From Bacillus sp. UNC438CL73TsuS30 (GTDB lineage: Bacteria; Bacillota; Bacilli; Bacillales; Cytobacillaceae), in the NCBI RefSeq assembly GCF_000482325.1, contig NZ_AXVA01000023.1, positions 25,630-89,629 on the forward strand: a stretch of DNA of 64,000 nucleotides, given 5' to 3'. The stretch's first letter is position 1. The number at the start of each line of letters is the position of its first letter. Below the pieces are notes generated by a model. That model saw nothing but the letters and a program-made list of their open reading frames with translations, ran no database searches and was not told the origin of the DNA. Positions 55,856 to 64,000 of the stretch are shown here, piece by piece. Made by a program: the position numbers and the translations under genes.

Positions 55856-56992
55856 ATGAGATTTATCATTCAACGGGACCGCCTCGTTCAAAGTGTTCAA
55901 GATGTGATGAAGGCAGTCACTTCCAGGACAACCATTCCAATCTTAACGGGAATTAAAATTACTGCTGCAGAGGAAGGGGTTACCCTAACAGGAAGCGACT
56001 CTGATATATCGATCGAATCTTTTATTCCAAAAGAGGAAGCTGAGGATGAAATCGTTGAGATCAGACAAACCGGGGCCATTGTTTTGCAAGCAAAGTTTTT
56101 TAGTGAGATTGTAAAGAAGCTCCCGACAGATACTGTTGAAATTGAAGTACTTGGTTCGCTGCAAACGGTTATTCGTTCAGGAAAATCTGAATTTAACTTA
56201 AATGGTCTTGATGCAGAGGAATATCCACATCTTCCGCAAATTGAGGAAAATAATAAATTCCATATTGCCACAGATCTATTAAAAGCAATGATCAGGCAAA
56301 CAGTTTTCGCTGTGTCCACCTCAGAAACACGCCCCATCTTGACAGGTGTAAACTGGAAGATCGAAAATGGGGAGTTAACCTGTATTGGTACAGATAGCCA
56401 CCGCTTGGCATTAAGGAAAGTAAGAATTGAAGCAGAAAATAGTGAAACCTATAATGTGGTAATCCCAGGGAAGAGTTTGAATGAATTAAGTAAGATTATT
56501 GATGATTCCAATGAATTAATTGACATAGTGATAACAGAAAATCAAATTTTGTTTAAAGCGAAACATTTATTGTTCTTCTCAAGACTGTTAGAAGGTAACT
56601 ATCCAGATACTTCCCGACTAATTCCAAATGAAAGCAAAACGGATGTAACTGTAAATACAAAGGCATTCTTACAGGCTATTGATCGTGCGTCTTTGCTTGC
56701 TCGTGAAGGTAGAAATAATGTTGTTAAATTCACAACAAATGAGGGAGGAATCATCGAGGTTTCTTCTAATACACCTGAGGTTGGTAAGGTCGTCGAAGAG
56801 ATTCAAAGCCAATCGATTGAAGGCGAGGAATTAAAAATTTCCTTTAGTGCAAAATATATGATGGATGCGTTAAAAGCATTGGAGGGTACTGATATTTGTA
56901 TCAGTTTTACCGGAGCGATGCGCCCATTCCTGATTCGCCCGCTTCATGACGAAACAACTCTGCAACTAATTTTACCGGTAAGAACGTACTAA
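55856..56992 (+). CDS. dnaN: DNA polymerase III beta clamp
   Basis: A 378-residue sliding clamp with three repeated clamp folds (about 1-125, 130-250, 255-378) and the C-terminal PVRTY that closes the hydrophobic partner-binding pocket. It holds polymerases on DNA. The ATG at 55856 follows GGAGGA by 9 bases and gives the B. subtilis length; the longer frame would begin in the unwinding element. Confidence 0.98.
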   Translation: MRFIIQRDRLVQSVQDVMKAVTSRTTIPILTGIKITAAEEGVTLTGSDSDISIESFIPKEEAEDEIVEIRQTGAIVLQAKFFSEIVKKLPTDTVEIEVLGSLQTVIRSGKSEFNLNGLDAEEYPHLPQIEENNKFHIATDLLKAMIRQTVFAVSTSETRPILTGVNWKIENGELTCIGTDSHRLALRKVRIEAENSETYNVVIPGKSLNELSKIIDDSNELIDIVITENQILFKAKHLLFFSRLLEGNYPDTSRLIPNESKTDVTVNTKAFLQAIDRASLLAREGRNNVVKFTTNEGGIIEVSSNTPEVGKVVEEIQSQSIEGEELKISFSAKYMMDALKALEGTDICISFTGAMRPFLIRPLHDETTLQLILPVRTY

Positions 56993-57057
56993 AAAGACCT
57001 AAGTACTGGATCTGGATCCTTCTCAAAGTCCTGGATGAATTTTCATAAAAAAGTATA

Positions 57058-57087
57058 GAGCTGCCACAATAAATGGCAGCTTTTTTA
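57058..57087 (+). terminator. Terminator after dnaN
   Basis: GCTGCCA / TGGCAGC stem around CAATAAA, followed by six T; separates dnaN from yaaA. Confidence 0.88.
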
Positions 57088-57161
57088 GATTTTTTTGTAT
57101 CTAACTGATTTTTTTAGTAAAATAAAGTATTGAGACCATTTTTTGAAAAGAGTGATTAATT

Positions 57162-57380
57162 ATGTCTGCCAAAATAGAAATAGATACAGAATTTATTACA
57201 TTAGGGCAATTTCTTAAATTAGCGGATGTGATCCAAACCGGTGGAATGGCAAAATGGTTTTTAAGTGAGCATCAAATTATTATCAATGGTGAACAAGATC
57301 AAAGAAGAGGAAGAAAACTTCGTCAAGGGGACAAAGTGGAAATACCCGGATTCGGAGAATTCCTTATTACGGAAAAATAG
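57162..57380 (+). CDS. yaaA: S4-domain RNA-binding protein YaaA (RlbA)
   Basis: A 72-residue S4 fold with [19 protein letters not shown] and [21 protein letters not shown]. It probably helps ribosome assembly (a 70S/50S role is reported for relatives). It precedes recF by 14 bases, in one operon with it. Confidence 0.95.
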   Translation: MSAKIEIDTEFITLGQFLKLADVIQTGGMAKWFLSEHQIIINGEQDQRRGRKLRQGDKVEIPGFGEFLITEK

Positions 57381-57394
57381 AGGATGTTACGTTC

Positions 57395-58513
57395 ATGTAT
57401 ATTGAACAATTAGCCTTAAAAGATTATCGGAACTATGAAACATTATCCGTTGAATTTGAAAATAAAGTAAATGTTATCTTGGGTGAAAATGCCCAAGGGA
57501 AAACCAATGTAATGGAGTCCATCTATGTTTTAGCCATGGCTAAATCCCATCGGACCTCAAATGACAAAGATCTTATTCGTTGGGATCAAGAGTATGCTAA
57601 AATAGAGGGTAGAATCCAAAAACAGTATAGTTCTTTGCCTCTGCAACTGGTGATTTCCAAAAAGGGGAAAAAGGCAAAGTGCAATCACATTGAACAACAG
57701 AAATTGAGTCAATATGTCGGGAACCTTAATGTCGTTATGTTTGCGCCAGAGGATTTAAACTTGGTAAAGGGCAGTCCACAGGTAAGAAGGCGCTTTATAG
57801 ATATGGAAATTGGTCAGGTATCACCAGTCTATTTACATGATATGAGTCAATATCAAAAAATACTTCAACAGCGGAATCATTTTTTGAAAATGATGCAAAT
57901 AAAAAAGCAGTCTGACCAAACAATGCTCGAAATATTAACGGAACAGTTTATTGAAACAGCGGTAAAAATTATTAATAAGCGATTTGAGTTCCTGCAGCTG
58001 CTTCAAAAGTGGGCAGAGCCTATCCATAGCGGCATCTCTAGAGGGCTAGAAACGCTTAAAATTGAGTACAAACCATCAGTGGATGTATTAGAAGGCCAAG
58101 ATTTGTCGAAAATGGTAGCATCCTTTGAGGAAAAATTCAACAAGGTTAAAACAAGAGAGATAGAACGCGGGACAACTTTGTTTGGTCCCCATCGTGACGA
58201 TCTATTGTTTTTCGTCAATAATCGGGATGTGCAAACCTTCGGATCACAGGGGCAGCAGCGGACAACCGCTCTTTCTGTTAAACTTGCCGAAATTGAATTA
58301 ATTCATTCACAGATTGGTGAGTTTCCAATCTTACTCCTTGATGATGTGTTATCAGAATTAGATGACTATCGTCAGTCACATCTGCTTAATACCATTCAAG
58401 GAAGGGTTCAAACTTTTGTAACAACGACAAGTGTAGATGGAATTCACCATCAAACATTAAAAGATGCTTCAACATTTGAAGTAGAATCCGGTGTGATCAA
58501 GAAAGTGGATTGA
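57395..58513 (+). CDS. recF: DNA replication and repair protein RecF
   Basis: A 372-residue SMC-like ATPase: Walker [14 protein letters not shown] (about 31-43), signature [20 protein letters not shown] and Walker [14 protein letters not shown]. With RecO and RecR it loads RecA at gaps. It sits between yaaA and remB, as in B. subtilis. Confidence 0.97.
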   Translation: MYIEQLALKDYRNYETLSVEFENKVNVILGENAQGKTNVMESIYVLAMAKSHRTSNDKDLIRWDQEYAKIEGRIQKQYSSLPLQLVISKKGKKAKCNHIEQQKLSQYVGNLNVVMFAPEDLNLVKGSPQVRRRFIDMEIGQVSPVYLHDMSQYQKILQQRNHFLKMMQIKKQSDQTMLEILTEQFIETAVKIINKRFEFLQLLQKWAEPIHSGISRGLETLKIEYKPSVDVLEGQDLSKMVASFEEKFNKVKTREIERGTTLFGPHRDDLLFFVNNRDVQTFGSQGQQRTTALSVKLAEIELIHSQIGEFPILLLDDVLSELDDYRQSHLLNTIQGRVQTFVTTTSVDGIHHQTLKDASTFEVESGVIKKVD

Positions 58514-58522
58514 GGTGGGAGT

Positions 58523-58771
58523 GTGTATATTCATATTGGGGAGGATTTAAATATCAGGGCAAGGGACATTATATCTATTCTAGATAAAGAGAGTGCAAAA
58601 TCTTCTGTGATGGTAGAGGAGTTTTTACATCAGCATGAAGATAAAGTCATTAACCTTTCTAAAAACCCCTTTAAGTCGGTTGTAATAACATCCGACAAAA
58701 TTTATTTATCCCCTATTGCTTCCGGGACCTTAAAGAAACGTTCAAGTCAAAAGAATTTATCGGATTTATAA
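58523..58771 (+). CDS. remB: RemB (YaaB), DUF370 regulator
   Basis: An 82-residue DUF370 protein starting MYIHIGEDLNI (GTG start after GAGGTGGG), with the KESAKSSVMVEEFL and KSVVITSDKIYLSPI blocks. RemB and RemA control biofilm matrix and osmoprotection genes in B. subtilis. It is 9 bases after recF. Confidence 0.93.
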   Translation: MYIHIGEDLNIRARDIISILDKESAKSSVMVEEFLHQHEDKVINLSKNPFKSVVITSDKIYLSPIASGTLKKRSSQKNLSDL

Positions 58772-58832
58772 ATTACGAATAAATAATCTTCTAGCTTTTA
58801 AATAGATTGACTTTGTAAGAAAGTGCAGGTGA

Positions 58833-60767
<1,935 letters not shown>

Positions 60768-60938
60768 AACAGCCCAGCACCTCGGGTGGACTGCAATAAG
60801 ACAATAAGAAAAGAAAGCAACATGCTAGATTGATTAAAAGGGTAGAGGGGTGACCACTATCCTCCTTTTTTCGTTTACCTGCCTATCAGCGTGAACGTTT
60901 CAAGGCTATTTTCACCCCGAATAGGAGGTTTTCAAAAA

Positions 60939-63485
60939 ATGTCTGAAACATCAAATCCTCAAATTAAAGAAATAAATATTAGTCAGGAAATGAGGTCATC
61001 TTTCCTTGACTATGCAATGAGTGTTATTGTTTCCCGTGCACTTCCAGATGTACGTGATGGGCTGAAACCGGTACATCGCCGTATACTTTATGCAATGCAT
61101 GATCTTGGGATCCACGCGGACAAACCCTATAAAAAATCAGCTCGTATCGTCGGTGATGTAATCGGTAAATATCATCCACACGGTGATTCAGCTGTTTATG
61201 AAACAATGGTTCGGATGGCTCAGGATTTTAACTATCGCTATATGCTTGTTGACGGCCACGGAAACTTTGGTTCGGTAGACGGCGACGCGGCTGCAGCGAT
61301 GCGTTATACAGAATCAAGAATGTCTAAAATCTCTATGGAATTATTACGAGATATCAACAAAGATACGATTGATTATCAGCCAAACTATGATGGCGAAGAA
61401 AAAGAACCAGTAGTTTTGCCTGCTAGATTTCCTAATTTATTAGTGAACGGTACAACGGGAATTGCAGTTGGTATGGCTACCAATATCCCTCCTCACCAGC
61501 TTGGAGAAGTCATTGACGGGGTGTTAGCTGTCAGTCATGATCCAGAAATAACGACCCAAGAATTAATGGAAATCATCCCCGGACCTGATTTTCCAACAGG
61601 AGGTATTATTCTTGGACGAAGTGGAATCCGTAAAGCATACGAAACTGGCAGAGGTTCTATCACTCTCCGTGCAAAAGTAGAAATTGAACAAAAATCAAAC
61701 GGTAAAGAAGTTATCATTGTTAATGAGTTACCATACCAAGTGAATAAAGCAAGGCTGATTGAAAAAATTGCTGAATTGGCCCGTGATAAAAAAATTGAAG
61801 GAATAACAGACCTAAGGGATGAATCCGACCGAAGAGGGATGCGTATTGTTATTGAGGTTCGTAAGGATGCAAACGCAAACGTTCTTCTAAATAACTTATA
61901 TAAACAAACCGCACTGCAAACTAGCTTTGGTATCAATACTTTGGCCCTGGTAGACGGACATCCAAAGGTATTGAATCTTAAACAATGTTTAGTTTATTAC
62001 CTAGATCACCAAAAGGTTGTTATTCGCCGCAGAACTGAATTCGAATTACGCAAGGCAGAAGCGCGCGCCCATATTTTAGAAGGATTGCGTATTGCCTTAG
62101 ATAACTTAGATGCAGTAATTAACTTAATCCGCAGCTCGCAAACAACGGAAATTGCCCGAGAAGGTTTAATGACTCAATTTAACCTTTCTGAAAAGCAAGC
62201 TCAAGCTATTTTAGATATGCGTTTGCAACGTCTAACAGGTTTAGAAAGAGAAAAGATTGAGGAAGAATATCAGGGTTTAGTTAAGCTCATTGCAGAATTA
62301 AAGGCAATTTTAGCAGATGAAGAAAAAGTTCTAGAAATTATCCGTGAGGAACTACTAGAAATTAAAGAACGTTTCAACGATACGCGCCGTACGGAGATTG
62401 CCGCAGGCGGAATTGAAAATATTGAGGATGAGGATTTAATCCCAGTTGAAAATATTGTCATTACCTTAACACATAATGGCTATATTAAACGCCTTCCTGT
62501 CTCAACTTACCGCGCCCAAAAACGGGGCGGCCGTGGTATTCAGGGAATGGGAACCAATGAAGATGATTTTGTTGAACATCTCATTACTACATCCACACAT
62601 GATACGATTCTCTTCTTTACAAACAAAGGTAAGGTATACCGTTCAAAAGGATATGAAATTCCGGAATACAGCCGGACGGCTAAAGGAATTCCAATTATTA
62701 ACCTGCTCGGTGTGGAAAAAGGAGAATGGGTAAATGCCATCATTCCTGTTGCGGAGTTTGTAGATGATTGGTTCTTGTTCTTTACAACAAAAGAAGGAAT
62801 CTCAAAACGATCACCATTAACATCGTTTGCTCATATCCGAAATAATGGCCTGATTGCTTTAAATTTAAGGGAGGGCGATGAACTGATTTCAGCGCGCTTA
62901 ACTGATGGGAATAAGCATATTATCATCGGAACCCAAAAAGGGATGCTCATCCGTTTCCCTGAAACAGATGTAAGGTCAATGGGCAGAACTGCCACAGGTG
63001 TGAAAGGAATTTCATTAGACAGTGATGATGAAGTGGTTGGTATGGAAGTGTTAGAAGAGAATAACGATATCCTGATTGTAACCAAAAATGGTTATGGAAA
63101 ACGTACTCCAGCCGCTGAATACCGTATCCAGGGCAGAGGCGGGAAAGGGATTAAGACTTGCCATATTACTGAGAAAAATGGTGATCTTGTCTCGATGAGA
63201 GCAGTAACCGGTGAAGAAGATCTAATGCTCATTACCACTGGCGGTGTCCTAATCCGTATTGACGTTGGCGGTATTTCTACAATGGGACGAAATACAATTG
63301 GTGTAAAATTAATCAGTATGAGAGAAGATGAACATGAATTTGTTGCGACCGTAGCGAAGGTTGAAAAAGAAGAAGAAGAAGAAGAGATCCCTGAAGATGC
63401 CAATGAAAGTGCAGCTGAAGGGACCAATGAAATGAATGAGAATGCATCTGAAGAAGTTCAACCGATTAAAGAAGAAGAGGAATAA
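60939..63485 (+). CDS. gyrA: DNA gyrase subunit A
   Basis: The breakage-reunion subunit, 848 residues from the ATG at 60939 (AGGAGG upstream). Catalytic Tyr 123 in RYTESRM; the quinolone-determining positions read Ser 84 and Glu 88 ([10 protein letters not shown]), the susceptible wild-type form. The C-terminal beta-pinwheel (GyrA box [10 protein letters not shown]) is intact and is followed by an unusually long acidic tail of about 40 residues rich in Glu. Confidence 0.98.
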   Translation: MSETSNPQIKEINISQEMRSSFLDYAMSVIVSRALPDVRDGLKPVHRRILYAMHDLGIHADKPYKKSARIVGDVIGKYHPHGDSAVYETMVRMAQDFNYRYMLVDGHGNFGSVDGDAAAAMRYTESRMSKISMELLRDINKDTIDYQPNYDGEEKEPVVLPARFPNLLVNGTTGIAVGMATNIPPHQLGEVIDGVLAVSHDPEITTQELMEIIPGPDFPTGGIILGRSGIRKAYETGRGSITLRAKVEIEQKSNGKEVIIVNELPYQVNKARLIEKIAELARDKKIEGITDLRDESDRRGMRIVIEVRKDANANVLLNNLYKQTALQTSFGINTLALVDGHPKVLNLKQCLVYYLDHQKVVIRRRTEFELRKAEARAHILEGLRIALDNLDAVINLIRSSQTTEIAREGLMTQFNLSEKQAQAILDMRLQRLTGLEREKIEEEYQGLVKLIAELKAILADEEKVLEIIREELLEIKERFNDTRRTEIAAGGIENIEDEDLIPVENIVITLTHNGYIKRLPVSTYRAQKRGGRGIQGMGTNEDDFVEHLITTSTHDTILFFTNKGKVYRSKGYEIPEYSRTAKGIPIINLLGVEKGEWVNAIIPVAEFVDDWFLFFTTKEGISKRSPLTSFAHIRNNGLIALNLREGDELISARLTDGNKHIIIGTQKGMLIRFPETDVRSMGRTATGVKGISLDSDDEVVGMEVLEENNDILIVTKNGYGKRTPAAEYRIQGRGGKGIKTCHITEKNGDLVSMRAVTGEEDLMLITTGGVLIRIDVGGISTMGRNTIGVKLISMREDEHEFVATVAKVEKEEEEEEIPEDANESAAEGTNEMNENASEEVQPIKEEEE

Positions 63486-63495
63486 TAATAAGGCG

Positions 63496-63528
63496 AAGAG
63501 GAACAACTAAATTGTTCTTCTTTTTTTA
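63496..63528 (+). terminator. Terminator of gyrA
   Basis: GAGGAACAA / TTGTTCTTC stem around CTAAA, followed by seven T. Confidence 0.88.
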
Positions 63529-63536
63529 TTTTATCC

Positions 63537-63565
63537 TTGATTTATCAGGAAGAACCTGATATAAT
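63537..63565 (+). promoter_or_regulatory. rrn promoter P1
   Basis: TTGATT and TATAAT with a 17-base spacer, about 85 bases upstream of P2. The two are in tandem as in Bacillus rrnO. Confidence 0.75.
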
Positions 63566-63621
63566 CATTTAGGTCGACATAAGAACTTTGTCATCTAAAA
63601 AGAGGAAGATAAAAAAAGATG

Positions 63622-63650
63622 TTGACGATATACTGAATGCGTGGTATATT
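63622..63650 (+). promoter_or_regulatory. rrn promoter P2 and leader
   Basis: TTGACG and TATATT with a 17-base spacer. The leader carries the conserved TTGATCTTTGAAAACT block (63690-63705), which acts in antitermination and 16S processing. Confidence 0.85.
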
Positions 63651-63776
63651 AATAAAGTTGCTTTTGAGTGACAAAGAGAAATTGATCTTTGAAAACTAAA
63701 CAAACAAAAACGTCAACAAACAATAATATTCATTTCTTACGAAATGAAGCCAACGTAACATTCGAGCTAAATCAAC

Positions 63777-64000
63777 TTTCTTGGAGAGTTTGATCCTGGC
63801 TCAGGACGAACGCTGGCGGCGTGCCTAATACATGCAAGTCGAGCGAATCAATAGGAGCTTGCTCCTGTTGATTAGCGGCGGACGGGTGAGTAACACGTGG
63901 GCAACCTGCCTGTAAGACTGGGATAACTTCGGGAAACCGGAGCTAATACCGGATAATCCTTTTCCTCTCATGAGGAAAAGCTGAAAGTCGGTTTTTAGCT
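63777..64000 (+). rRNA. 16S ribosomal RNA, 5' end (partial)
   Basis: GGAGAGTTTGATCCTGGCTC and the following GGACGAACGCTGGCGGCGTG are the universal 5' end. The 5' end is set from the Bacillus pattern. The V1 region (AATCAATAGGAGCTTGCTCC) and ATAATCCTTTTCCTC block fit the Neobacillus-like group. It continues beyond the window. Confidence 0.99.

Overview
This window is the replication-origin region of a Bacillaceae chromosome. The order rpmH-oriC-dnaA-dnaN-yaaA-recF-remB-gyrB-gyrA-rrn to the right, and rnpA-yidC-jag-mnmE-mnmG-rsmG-noc-soj-spo0J ... rpsR-ssb-rpsF ... dnaC-purA ... walRKHIJ-htrA-rlmH to the left, is the Bacillus subtilis order with local insertions. The visible start of the 16S rRNA (from about 63777) reads like the Neobacillus / Bacillus niacini-drentensis group; that placement is from memory, not a search.

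Layout. 1-6300: tail of gdhA; queF under a preQ1 riboswitch; a two-gene actin-like (ParM/StbA/Alp type) DNA-segregation cassette with a 440-bp field of TGTAWACA repeats upstream; an orphan sensor histidine kinase; an EamA transporter. 6300-20900: accessory metabolic and transport genes (artPQM-type amino-acid ABC transporter, M20 amidohydrolase, pyruvyltransferase-family protein, serA behind a ZTP-type riboswitch, a luciferase-like oxidoreductase, an Opp-type permease pair without partners, mqo with a folded leader, a stand-alone fabF with a LysR gene, a 52-codon gene missed by length cut-offs). 20900-30700: rlmH with a DnaA-box cluster, CxxH/CxxC protein, htrA, the essential WalRK cell-wall operon, four tRNAs, purA with PurR boxes. 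30800-53660: the replication, ribosome, c-di-AMP and segregation genes leading to the origin, nearly all on the minus strand. 53660-64000: bipartite oriC, the dnaA-gyrA genes and the first rRNA operon, all on the plus strand. Most genes point away from oriC, so they are co-directional with replication; exceptions are eamA, the permease pair, yyaC, the 52-codon gene and gdhA.

How it works together. Three layers of chromosome control lie within about 53 kb: DnaA boxes (oriC, upstream of mnmE, upstream of rlmH), the Soj/Spo0J/Noc system with two perfect parS sites (in spo0J and in walK) and one near-match, and, unexpectedly, an actin-type plasmid-like segregation cassette with its own repeat array. 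The last is the best candidate for an undescribed system: its parts are recognisable families, but a role in moving or marking the oriC region of a chromosome would be new as far as I know. Three metabolite- or structure-controlled leaders (preQ1, ZTP, and an unassigned fold before mqo) are also present. No CRISPR array, insertion sequence or prophage was seen.
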